64,000 nucleotides of DNA, taken from contig JAULBX010007996.1 in NCBI GenBank assembly GCA_032358255.1, positions 1 to 64,000 on the forward strand, given 5' to 3'. The translations under genes were made by a program, and so were the position numbers. Under the pieces are notes generated by a model. The model did no database searches and had not been told where the DNA came from. It saw nothing but the letters and a program-made list of their open reading frames with translations. This stretch comes from Heterotrichella gracilis. Its lineage: Eukaryota; Sar; Xanthophyceae; Tribonematales; Xanthonemataceae. Below, piece after piece: positions 15,785 through 27,023 of the stretch; positions within the stretch are counted from its first letter, which is position 1, and every line of letters starts with the position of its first letter.

Positions 15785-18700
15785 ATGGTTGTCAACTTTT
15801 TCCAAGCTGCTCAGGAAATCCCAAGGCTTGCAGATGTGGAGAGCAAGATGCTCTACAGGAGGAGGTCACCACATGAAGTGGAAGCAGCCGAGTGTGTCAC
15901 TGAGTCAGGCCTTCCATCTGCTCCAGTTCTGGTACGCACCATTGACGCAGCCTCAGCCTCATACAGTAGGACCTGGGCCATGCATCACCACCTTTTAGAA
16001 ACATGTGAACATTTTTTGAATGTCATAAATGGGGTCCCTGTCAGGCCAGTAACATGTTACCAGGCTTTTAACATGTTGGCTTTGCTGCATGCTGATGGTT
16101 ACTTACATGCGCATGTTGCAGCAGTGCACCCAATGACACCCCTGCGCCATCATGGATCTGGAAGATCTCAGATAGACAGTGTCCTGGCTAATCTTGTACC
16201 AATTTCATCCTAATTTTGACATGGGTGTAGTGGCGTATTGAAAAGATTGAATTATCATGCGTTTCTGTAAAAAGCTATCCATTACCACCATAACGGGACA
16301 TCATGAGAGGACAGCATGCCTAGACAAATGATCTGCGTAGTACTACCGAACCAGTCAGCTCTGATGTTTTGAGACTGAAATTGTAATTGCTGCAATGTTC
16401 TGCAGGTACGCCTGGCATCCTTGAGGTCAAACGCAGAGACTGAGGTGGTATTTGTCAACCAATCAACGAGGGTTGTGAGGGCAATCTGGCTGAATTTTCA
16501 TGGAGATGAGGTGAGGGTTGGCCATTGAATTGGTACAGTACCACTGTGCGTGTGCGTACGTAGTTGCACTGAAGTGTCTTTGAAAAGGTGAGATCGTGCA
16601 CAGTGCCAACTGAAATTGCACCAGCTGAGAAAATCGCATTGGTCATTTATAACTACACCCTTTCACATGCGGCATGAATTGCGCACGTGGTGCACTGCAC
16701 GACTTGGTTATTAACTGATGATCACACACTGCCAGGCATCTGCGTGTTTTGGACACTTACCACTTTCATCTGATGTTCAGATTGCCTACTCAGTAATACA
16801 GCCAGGGCAGGAAAAGCAATACCAAACGTACCACAACCATGCCTGGATTGTGAGGGACCTGCAGACTGAGCAGAGGATGAACCTGGATGACAGCCAGGTG
16901 TGTTGACAGCAAATTCATTTATAAATATGCGCACTGTTCAGTAACTGCCACGTGGTCAGTAATCCGCTACAATGTACGATAATCCGCTTGTTGACCAATT
17001 GTCAGCCTGAGGATGGTAAATGCATGAAACAACAACTTGATGACAACCAGTGTTCAAAAAATGGTGTTGCTGCAGGTCATGTACGCTTGCCAAGCAACGA
17101 TTCCCAGAGTATCGATCACTGATCCACCACTACTCTCATGGGATGTGAGTCCCCTGTCAGTAGCTGTCTGATGACCATAGCTCATTTTGGTTATGATAAT
17201 CCAATAGCTTTAGTTTGCCCCTGTTCCTTTATAATCCGCTTGCTTATCATCTATCTGTGCATGGTTTTTTATTTCACTAGCGCTGCTTCAGAATGCTTCA
17301 CTAACCCATGTATGCATGCTGTCATGACCACTGTACGCATCATGGCATCTTGGAAATAATGCGTAAAATCTGTCGGCACCCACTATGCCCTATGAGTCGC
17401 TCGCGAGGACCACTTATTTTCATAACCTGCATTTTAGCTGCTTATACCAGCCACCCACCCTGGACATGTTCAGATACAGATTTGCTTCGACGTCATCGGT
17501 ATCTCCTTTGTTGTAGGTGAATCAAAACCATCGTTCCTTTCCCAGAAATTTCAAGGTGGCCACAGCAACTCTTCTCGCGTGCCACCATCACTTGTCCACA
17601 GCAACCACTCTTTCAAACCACCCCGTCAGGCTGGCATCATCACTAGGTTATGGGCTGAGGCAGCCCCTGGCAGCATCAACTGACGGCCATTTTATCGCTT
17701 TGTCTGATATGACCAACACACACCACTGCAGCCCTTCAAAGGGCAGTGGGAAAGGCAGCAGGCCAAGGGAGGGAAAGCTCAGTTACAGGTATTGGGATTT
17801 AGCTTTCAACATCTTGTTCACTGGTAAACAGTTCAAACTCCTGGGCTGTACTGTTCAAGGCGCTATCCCACTTGCAAAAGTCCCCCCTCAGTGTCCTTAT
17901 GCCCACGTTTGGCTGACCAAACTCAGCATAGGGACATTGAGGGCGGCTGCCTGGCCAGCAGCAGAATCTACCAAATTTGTGATCCACCAAATTTTCCATG
18001 GCATGGTGTCACGTGAATGAGTGTGAACCAATGAGTCCAGCACCCCTTTAAAATTATTCATGGAGTGACTGTAAGGATGATGTAAAAATATGTAGCAAAG
18101 TTTCTGCAAAACTGGTCATCTATCCGTAACCCTGTTATCATGCCATGTACGGTATCATTCAGGCTGCAGAACGTTAGAAATGTTTATGTGATGCAGGTGC
18201 CACAAGAGTTCTCGGTCCACAACCAGCAGCTCCCCTGCATCAACTTACAGCATCTGGGCCCATGTCGCTGCTGTAACAGAGGAGCCATCAAAGGGGGAGA
18301 CCATCACTGCTGTCCATGCTACACGTGGATACTCAGATGCACATCTTGGTTGCCTACCAAAGGACTTGGTAAGTGTGCACAGCAGGCAAGGCATCATGCG
18401 TCATGCCCAACCTATGCCCACTGGTGAAAGTCAAGAAGCGCACCATGCATAGCTGGTGCTCAGCGCTGCAAAGTTGGAGCAGGTGGGAAGCTAAGCAGTG
18501 GATACATGTGAGAAGTCAAGATGCGCATCACGCGTACAATATCTGTATGGAACCGGAAGCTGCCAACAGTGACTGGTTGCCTGCAGACAATTGCAAATGG
18601 GCAATTTGATATGTCATCAGCAGCTATTACTTTCACAGGCCATATTTGCCATTGTGTGCAGGTTGTCAAGATCATTTCCCTGATGGTCCCCAATGTTCAG

Positions 18701-18895
18701 CAAGACGCGTGCATACGAGGCCGGTACCCTGACATCAGGCCGGCGCGGCTCCATGGTGTGGTGGATCTGAACAGCATGCTGACCCCCGTTCCTGAGCCTG
18801 CTGAGGATCCCATGGCACAGGAGGGTGATATGGTGGAGGTCACTGGTGACAGCTTCATAATGACTGGCATACAGGCAATGTGCAGGCTTCACTGA
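15785..18895 (+). CDS. VHL beta-domain protein with Ser-rich linker
   Basis: Seven phase-consistent exons (15785-15931, 16406-16510, 16781-16897, 17076-17144, 17517-17788, 18197-18368, 18662-18895) give about 371 residues. Residues ~60-145 match the von Hippel-Lindau beta domain: VVFVNQSTRVVRAIWLNFHG, then IAYSVIQPGQ, then YHNHAWIVRD, then QATIP. The human pVHL hydroxyproline pocket residues W88, Y98, H115 and W117 all have identical counterparts, and S111 is Thr. A Ser/His-rich linker follows (exons 5-6). The C-terminal part includes LPKDLVVKIISLM, which resembles the start of an F-box-type helix; a classical VHL alpha domain is not seen. A substrate-receptor role in a ubiquitin ligase is therefore inference. 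The start ATG sits in a good context (CACCATGG), but further upstream exons cannot be excluded. Confidence 0.78.
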
Positions 18896-20779
18896 GTAAT
18901 CGCCTATTTGTTGGCCAGTATGGCAAGCGCTGTTTGGCCTAGCGACCCCATTCCCTCAAAATTGCTTTGAGCGCCGTTGTTCACTGCTGAACAGCCATAC
19001 CACATATCATGGCCGCTTGCACAATGTGGTAGTGCCATTGGCCATAATGGTTGCCGCAACAACTGCTTGGGTTCAATGAGTGATTGCGTTTGTCTTGTTG
19101 TTTGTAAGTCTACCGAACACAATGTGGATACACTACGAGTTGGCGACATCACGTAGAGGTAATCACCTAGTCCGACTAGAGTCAACGCGGCAGAGAGTTC
19201 CATAATAATTACATCATAATGCAGCTGTGAAATTTACTTACAAAACGTGTCCAGACAATCATTGCAGTTTGAGCACGTTCTTGCGGATTATTGGGCTGCT
19301 GATTTTTTTAAAGGTCACATATTTTCCTTCAGAGAGTATTTATGAAAGTGCAGCATCAAGGTGGTGCTTCAGCTGGATTGCAATGTATCATACGTGCATG
19401 TAATGACAACTGGCCTCTTCCAATGCATCATACTTAGTAGCATTATGCACTGCTGCTGCCTGCTACTCCAACAACATCAAGCGCATAAATAAAAGGAGTT
19501 CAAAAGTCTCCTTGATTACTTGCAACGCAAATCATTTGGGCCACATCTGTAAAACCGGGTCCCGCAATATTCATTTGAGTCATTGAAAGGTGCTGTCACA
19601 GTGGCTATGTCAGACATAACCACAGCACAATGGTCATAATATCCCAAACTGTTTTGTAACGTACAGTAACTCCATGGATTAAATATGAGCAACAGATATT
19701 GACAGGCCTATATGTTACCATACCACCTCAAGTCTGCCCCCTCCCGTATGCGATTGCTCTCAGTGGCCCTAGCATGCGGCTCGAGGAACCAATTGGCAAG
19801 GGAGGTTGGTGGTAGTAAGGGCCAAAGAGGGTGGGCTGGCAGTCCAGGATCACTAGCATGCCCATGCCCAGTTATGTTTTTGCGTGCTTTTCTCTTGACG
19901 TGCGCGGACGAGCAATGCTGCTTTAACCCTATAGGTAAAAGCTGCATCCAGATGTGACCATTTCTAGTAACACATTATCCAGCCATGCAGCCGCTGGCCC
20001 AGATTAGCAGTCAGCCGTGCATGTATTCCATGACAATCACTCCAATAATATCGTCTTACCAGGATTAAATGGCGCTGCAGTAGCCATCTCACATCTCAAG
20101 CTGTACCCCTGAATAAGTAGCTTCATGCGCCCACCTTGGTGTCCAGTCACCCCTGGTCTAACGTACAGGCAGTGTTTAAGTCTTGCAAATGGTGGTCGTC
20201 TCTTTGTGCCATGAGCTTTAATACCATAAGCAAGGGTACAGTGGCGGGGCTCTTACAGCGAATCAGTTAATTCCCGTTCAGGAATCATGCCCCTTGGACC
20301 AGGAGGTATATAATATAGTAATAGAGTGTCAAGCTCGTTACACCTGGCCAGCTTATTGATCCCCGTGTGCCAATATAAGACCATCCACAACTAGAATCCA
20401 CCAGCAGATGTGAGCCACACAGCCAAGCCCTACTAGTAAGAGCTCAAGTTGTTTGCCTCTAGGGTTTAGGGTTGGGGTTTATTTGCTGAAATATCTCCAT
20501 TCACGGCCTTGCTCATGCAGACAGCAAGCTTAAGGCAAGTTTTTCTGTTGTTGCCGCATACCTTGCAGAAACGTTGAAGGCAGCACGATAGTCCAAGGGG
20601 GTTTACCCTCTGAGGTTGTCTGACAACGCTTGGCGACTGTCACAGCATGCCAAGGGTGACATGTGATGCACCACACTACATATTAGTAAAACCCATATAA
20701 GCTTTGGTTCTATGGAAATTGGAGGTAAAAGGAAAAGCAGGAGCAGCTGCTTCACTACCTTACAGTAGGCAGCTCCGCG
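18896..20779. other. long intergenic region
   Basis: About 1.9 kb without a supported gene. A minus-strand open frame near 19708-19947 has no recognised family and is not called. Two TTTAGGG-like motifs lie near 20461. Confidence 0.35.
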
Positions 20780-21110
20780 GGCGGTAGGCGCACGTTGCTG
20801 CAGTGGCTGTGCAGGTGCAATGGCTACAGTGCATGTCACCATCTGCTGCACTGGATGCGCAGGTGCCGTGGCTGTAGAGCTGGCAACAAGTACAACAGGC
20901 TGTGCAGGTCTGGGGCCATGATGGGGGGACACCTCCTGTGGCAGTGGCTGTGCAGGTACGGTGGCATGATTGCTGGGCGCATCATCCTGCCTGCTGGCCA
21001 GGTGCAATGGCTGGAAAGCTGGTCATAGGTTGCTGAACAGGTGCGGGGCTCGGCTGTACTGGTGCAATGGTAGGAGGGCTGGCAACAGGCTGTGGAAGTG
21101 CGGTGGCAGC
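20780..21110. repeat. degenerate tandem repeat encoding Pro/Ala/Gln-rich units on the minus strand
   Basis: Imperfect units of about 60-75 bp share GTGCAGGTGCAATGGCT-like and AGGCTGTGCAGGT-like cores. On the minus strand they read as units such as APAQPLQQ, APVQQPM and VPAQPLPQ in shifting frames. This may be a decayed minisatellite that was once coding; no flanking domain was found. Confidence 0.6.
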
Positions 21111-21421
21111 CCTACCACTCTTCAAGCAGTTGGCCAGCGCTCGAGGCAGCATATTTCGCTTTATGTTACCTGCTGTGGCTTCCTGCAAGCCTGCAGGGCC
21201 GCAGTGGTACCGTACCTCCCTCCAGAGCAGCATGTTTCGCCTAAACCCTAAACCCGGGTCCCTAAAACCCTAACAGGTGGGAATTACTAAGCTCCTTTAA
21301 TCGTTTGCTTCAAACCGTCTTGCCTGTTTGCAAGCTTGAACCTTGGTTCTCCACACACTAAAAGCAAGCCTTACAACTTTGTAATCTGCAGAGTGAAAAG
21401 CCGCTGCTGCTGACTGCGTGC

Positions 21422-24056
21422 ATGCAGATGCATGCATACAAGTGTGTTGAAAAACAAATACCTCCGAGCTTTTCAAGGGCTTCTCACGAGTTGAAAACTT
21501 TTCTTCGAGGTCTTCAAGGCGAATACGAGCAATACGCCGAGGTCCTGCACGAGGGCGGCTTCTTGCGGTGGCAAGAGTTGGGTTATGCAGAGATGCACCA
21601 CCTCACCGACCTAGGACTTCCAGGGGAAGCGGCGGGCAACCTCATTGACGAAGCAAGAGACGATAGAGGTATCTGGTGATAGTGCTTTGGTTTGGGGACT
21701 GGTTGTGGAGTTTGGAAGAGTCTTTGTACTGTTTGTGTGTGGGTAGTCAGTGGCACATGGTTCAGCTGACTGGCACTGCAAGTTGCAGTTCTAACTTCAG
21801 GTTCTGCAAGCAAAGCTCGTTGTTTCGACGTGTGTACAGGAGCCAGTTGTCTGCATATGGGTTCTGTTAAATTGGAAGCTTCAGCTGGCGTGCATTCACT
21901 GGTGTGCTGTGGGTTGGGAGCTGGGTGTAGAGGTGGAGGTCCTGGGGAGTGCAGACACCAAGGTTGGACAAGCGTGGTACTCAAGAGTACTGGGTGTTGA
22001 GTATCACGCTTGTTTACCCTTGGTATCTGATATAGCTACACGTCTTGCATGCATCAAAGGAGCAATTCTTTTTCTCTTTCTCAAAAGCTTCTTGGGCAGT
22101 GGTTGTATTGTCTGTGAACAGCCCGCCTGCCTTGAACTTGACACAGGTTTGTCTGGCGGAGTCTACCAGAACAACGGGGACCAGACTCTCACTGACAGTG
22201 TCAGACTTCCCGGCTCCGGGCTGCAGCTCTTGGGATACAAAGCTATGCTCGGCGAGTTGGACGCCTGGCCAGCATGGGGACCTGTGTGGCGTGCCTCACG
22301 CAGTACTGTCAGACTTCCTTGACAAGACTAAGCTGGAGAGGCTGGACTTGGAATCCCTGCCAGGTGGGTGTTCCTGCGTTGCTTTTGACTGAAATTATTA
22401 ACGTTGACAATTTTTTTGTACTCAGTAAACTGAAACTGTAAACATGATCAAATGCTATAAACTAAAAACTATTACTGCTTATTTCTGAACTCAATACTGA
22501 TCACGCTCAACGCCGAGTTCCGGTTCACCACCTCCCTTCTGCTGCCAACTTGCACATAGCCCAACCTATGAGAGCGATTTGGTGGAATTGGGTCTGGCGA
22601 CCGTATTGGATGGTCAAGTGGTGCTGACAGTCGCAGGGCTCTTTTTACTCAGCAAGGTGGATGACTGGCAATTCAAGCTTGCCTCAGGCTCCAGCTTTGG
22701 CATACAGGTGGGTGAGCAGCAGCTGTATGCCAAAGCTCTGAGTACTCATGGGTGTGCATCACATGCATTCATGTAGCAGGAAGTGACCCAATGTCTTGCT
22801 GGTGGCAGGTGCAAATTCTCGACAATGACGATGAGCCCGGGATCTGCGGGAGATTGTACTCGAGCGAACCCATCAACAGCTTCGAGGTGTACGGAGATGC
22901 CCTTTTCATGGTGAGCATTCATAGCTTTTCAAACAAGATAAACTTGATGGCTGTGCTGTGGTGTTTATATGACTCGGGCTGATGGTTGCTGGTTTTGTCT
23001 GCAGATTGATAGAGTGCTGTTCTTCATCGGAAGTAGTGCCAAGAGGCGGTATGAAACGCTGGAAATAATAGACGATGGGCATTCATCAAGCATTCCAGGA
23101 TTTCAGCACAGGCCGTACCCGGTGACAGCGTTGCACTGGCCGTACCCGGTGAAAGCGTTGCGAGAAATTATGGTTAATGCTGTTGTGCACAGGTCATACG
23201 TCAACGTGAGTATCATGACAAATGATTGGGCAGCACAAACACTGCGTGCTGACTGGATCACCATGTAGACATTGACACACACTTTCGGTATATTAGCAGA
23301 TATTTAACACCCAATATACACGCATATATGCACTTTAAATTAAAATGAAATTTTTGCATGTTGTACCGCACCAGCTGACTGAGAGTCTGCACATATGACT
23401 TGGGTTGCAGTGCACGGCAGAATTCAGGGGGCGCTGGTGTGCGGAACATTGCCTTTCATTTTAAGTCATTTCACATTGTCAAACAGTATGTGTGCATCCA
23501 GTGTTTACAGGGGGAAATATACTGACTCAAAGTTTACTTTACTACTTCCAACATAATGTAAATAAATACGATGTGAATTACTGTGCATCTTTAGTTTATA
23601 ATCAGTATCTTTGTCCTAGTTTGGGATCTTGCTAGGCGCAGACTGTGCGCAATCCCTGTGCTTGCGCTTGCGCACCGGGTCTGCGCACTCCACCCTGCAC
23701 ACACCACCACTTACCGGCAACCCCTGCTTCGCAGTGGATGTGCAAAATTGTCATCAAGGTGCGACGCCGGTCTCTGGAGTTTGTGGTGCCTGGCGGTTTT
23801 GTGCCGGGTGTCACTGCTGACACTAATGGCTCAAGTGGCAGCCTGCAGCGCAACCCTACGCTTGCTGGCTTCATGCTTCGCATGCATCGGATTGGCCAGC
23901 AAGGCACTCGGGATTTTTGAAGGCCGTGGGCGGGGTGTGGAGAAAGCTCGCGGGGAGATAGAGGCAGCACATGGGAGCTTGCAGTACCGCGAGGAGGATG
24001 GGGGGGCAGTGACTGTCATGGTTAAAGCTGCACCCTTGCCCGTGAGCAGCTCCTAA
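21422..24056 (+). CDS. RecG/Schlafen-like (divergent AAA, HATPase_c_4-type) protein with N-terminal SAM-like domain; apparent frameshift
   Basis: Exon 1 (21422-21668) encodes a SAM-like domain (YAEVLHEGGFLRWQELGYAE, then LTDLGLPGEAA). Exons 22560-22707, 22809-22910, 23005-23205 and from 23735 encode the C-terminal region of RecG-related proteins: TVAGLFLLSK, then KALREIMVNAVVHRSY, which carries the GHKL N-box pattern ExxxNxxxH, then RSLEFVVPGGFVPG and SLQRNPTLAGFMLRM. These families bind ATP or nucleic acid and occur often in prokaryotes. At about 23900-23915 the frame changes: GQQGT continues one base later as GIFEGRGRGVEKARGEIEA. A single extra base or a sequencing error would explain it. 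The exon ending at 22363 is also not phase-compatible with the next one, so the gene may be decaying. The AlbA-like middle region (about 22080-22363) is not securely read. Confidence 0.6.
23111..23162 (+). repeat. 27-bp in-frame tandem duplication within the RecG-like gene
   Basis: Two copies differ mainly at one position and encode PYPVTALHW then PYPVKALRE. The unit is nine codons, so the frame is kept. Relatives usually have one Pro-containing segment before the LREIMVNA helix, so the first copy looks like a recent insertion. Confidence 0.85.
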
Positions 24057-25560
24057 AGCAAGGCAAGGGATGATGCGGCTGCGCAAGTGCCTGCTGCACC
24101 CATGCTAGTGTCTGCTGCACCCACGCCTTCTCTCTTGTCCAATAAGGTGCATCTGAGTTTTTGTTGCAAAATACAAAAAATGCAGGGAGCGCCTGCCAAG
24201 CGCCATTCATGTATTTGTTTCCTGCCTTGGGTAGTGGCGCAATTGCGTTGCATTGCAATTTCTCATCTTCAGATGCAAAACTGTATTTCCTGGGTGCAGG
24301 TTGCCACCTCTTGTTGCAGCAAGCGCATGATGAACAACATCCACAAGGCGGGGGAGCGGCCCCAGGTCCTCCTGGGTGGTGCGTGACAAGACCTTGCATA
24401 AACCCTGTAGGGTCCTGCATTTGGTAGGAAGAACGCTGCATGAAGGTTCAAGAGTGTCAGGCTGTGGGTGTGGGGAAACCCCAAATGAATCTCCCAGGGT
24501 ATCTGGGGCTGGTCACCAAGTAACTGTAAATTCTTGCCAAAATGCCGCCGCTAAGCAGTGGGTCGGTCTTCCATCCCTCAGTCAACAACCAGTGGCGCGT
24601 TTGTGGTACTCACAGCCCCAGGCCCATTGCTGTGCTTTCTCACCTCTCCTTTGCCTCCCCTTCCTCAGGCTCTCACCCTTGGTACCCTGACACTAACCCT
24701 AAACCCTCTTCCCTCCCCTTCCCACGCCCGCCTCATGCCCTTTGACACCGCTGTCTGTGTGCGCCCGCTGGGCATGACCTCAAAAGTCAAGCGCCTGCTG
24801 GGCATGACCTCAAGACTCGAGCGCCTGGTAACATGACCTCCGAGGTGTGACACTCCAGCGCCTGGAGTTTGAGCACAGGCTACTGCTGTCGCCTACCTGG
24901 CAGGCCCAGGCACATGCAGCATGATGTAGAGGCGCACACAGTGGGACGAAATGATGTGAGACTTTACGATGCACGGCACAGATGGCGTGGTGCGAGGTGC
25001 ATGCCCATTGCATGCCCTGCCCTGGCGCAGCCTAGTGTCTGGTCTTGTGCTCTAGCACAAGTAAGTGCAGTGGAATGCGAGGCAGAGATCGCTGGCATTG
25101 TATGCAGCCTGATGCAGGAGGAATTCATGTACATGTGTGGGGCAGCACAGGCGACTGGAGGCCAGAGGACGGGATATGCATGCCGGCTGTATGAGCAGCA
25201 AGTGACTGGGGTGTTCAGGAATGTGGAGCGTAGTGGGTCTGCCACCTGGGCAGGCGGTGTATATGGGCCAGGTTTTCAGGTCGGTCAAGCATCTTGCCTC
25301 GGCAGCTATGCAGGGGTTCAGTTGACTTCAATGGATCGTCTGATTCAGGTGTTCAGTGGTTTGTAGGTTTAGCAATTACAGTTGTTTGGGGTTTCTTGAC
25401 CTTGCATGTTCAGGGGTTGATTTCGGTCAGATTCCTGATGTTTGTTGCATATCGCCGACATCAGAGTTGGTTATTTTGAACAATTTAGTGAGTCACCAAA
25501 TCATACCCTACTGATGTTGCATGCACGTGTAACGTACAATCTATTTTCATTCACGACAAA
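24057..25560. other. region without a confident gene
   Basis: Holds a 30-bp tandem repeat (24762-24844) and a plus-strand open frame at about 24869-25366 whose middle (ECEAEIAGIVCSLMQEEF) looks protein-like but matches no family I know. CCCTAAA-type motifs occur near 24700. Confidence 0.35.
24762..24844 (+). repeat. 30-bp tandem repeat, 2.8 copies
   Basis: Units start at 24762, 24792 and 24822 with the core CTGGGCATGACCTCAA. The third unit is shortened. The unit length is divisible by three and the frame is open (LGMTSxxxR), but no gene was confirmed. Confidence 0.8.
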
Positions 25561-25699
25561 GATGGCCAGGAAGTTGAGTTGACTAATAGAAGACCAGAAG
25601 TTTTGACAGGGGATCAGTCAAAGCATAAACAGACACCTGTCCATCGCCCATTAATGTGGCCAAAAACCGTAATTCTATTCATTAATGAAAATTCTGCGG

Positions 25700-26640
25700 C
25701 AATTCCAAGGCCCTTTCCCAGGGTGTTGGTATTCCTATCGACTTGGAGGGACTTCACTAGCAAGCAAGCAAGGAACGTGCTGAAACTTTTGGAGAAAGGT
25801 CCACTATCGATAGGAATTCCTTCTTTCTCTGTGCCGCAGCACCCAGCTGGTGACTTTTTGCAAGTACAACTCTCGAGGTACCTCGTAGGAGTTCCAACGT
25901 CTTGGCACGTTTCCTATAAAGTCTGCCGCCTCTCCACAGCATATCGGTGCTAGGTATGCATATAAAGCTGTTGCCCCAGACCTTGTCTGGTGGTGCACAC
26001 CGTATGCCGGCTATAATTCCCAGGAAATTGTAGCCTCATCTGCGTTTTTGAATTTCAAACAAGTGCCCAACTTGAAAACAGTGCTTGCAAGTTCAGTGCT
26101 TGCAAAATAATACTTGGCAAAGTGGCGCTTGAGGCTTGATATACTCACTTTTCGCTGCTGTGCAGCCCGGTTGCAACAACATCTTAGTATATACGTTCGG
26201 CCAGTACTGGGACTGAGTGCAAGATGATCGACCGGGCGCAAATTGAAGCTGAAATTCTTGGTGCCGACAAGAGGTGCGACACATATACACATATAAGACC
26301 CTGCCATATGACGAGGAACTTGGGTTTCTGTTAAATAGATCGGACCATTGGCAGTGGGAGAACCCCCCGTACAGTTCAAGGCCTGGCAAGACAGTTGCAC
26401 TAGTGTACAGTACTCTCTTGTAACGGGGAACAGTACTCTCACCACAGTTCCGAGGGGAACCAACAGCCATCCGGTTTGTTTTGTTCCGCATGGTAGTATT
26501 GATCTGAACCACACTGACTCTGTGGAACACAGAGGCACGGATAAGTCCAAGGACAAGCAAAAAGTCATGGAGAACGACGAGTGGGCAAGGATCTACCATT
26601 TCCAGTGCAAGATCGGCCAAGTACAAGGTCAGTTACCAGC
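25700..26640 (+). other. unassigned coding-like stretches
   Basis: Several blocks look protein-coding by composition but lie in different frames: about 25775-25940 (LKLLEKGPLSIGIPSFSV), 25942-26109 after a CCACAG acceptor (VAPDLVWWCTPYAGYNSQEI), an ATG-led block at 26224 (MIDRAQIEAEILGADK), about 26295-26427 (LPYDEELGFLLNRSDHWQW) and about 26535-26628 (DKQKVMENDEWARIYHFQ) ending at a possible donor. They may be exons of one gene, perhaps the 5' part of the coiled-coil gene downstream, or remains of an old gene. No family was recognised. Confidence 0.35.
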
Positions 26641-27023
26641 TTTGAAAGCACCAACCTAACCCATTTCGCCTAGTATAAAGTGTAGTTTAGTTGGATTACA
26701 CTGGCGGGAAGTCAAGATGACAGCCCCCAGCTCTTTGCAAAGCCACACTCCAATGCTCCTGTCAGCTTTTGGACGCAGCAGCGCTGCATTGCATGCAATT
26801 CATAGACAGGGGTTGGGGTAGGACCTGTGCGGGTTGCTGGGGCTCAAACACCAGCGGTGGATAGCGACACTGACACTGGCTGTCAATGAATACCCTGTAC
26901 ACCCCCCAGTCCCACACGGGTCCCTCAAATTTACCCAATTACCAACTGAGATGGACGCATCCGTTCCCTCCTTGCCTCCCTCCCTTCCTTCCCCACTGAC
27001 CCCTTTTCTGTATACACCTCCAG

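Noticed and set aside
15612-15998. Plus frame overlapping the first VHL-like exon
   Set aside because: Does not splice in phase to the VHL beta-domain exon, whereas the frame from 15785 does.
19708-19957. Overlapping open frames in the 18.9-20.8 kb gap
   Set aside because: About 80 codons each, no family, no splice context; not enough to call a gene.
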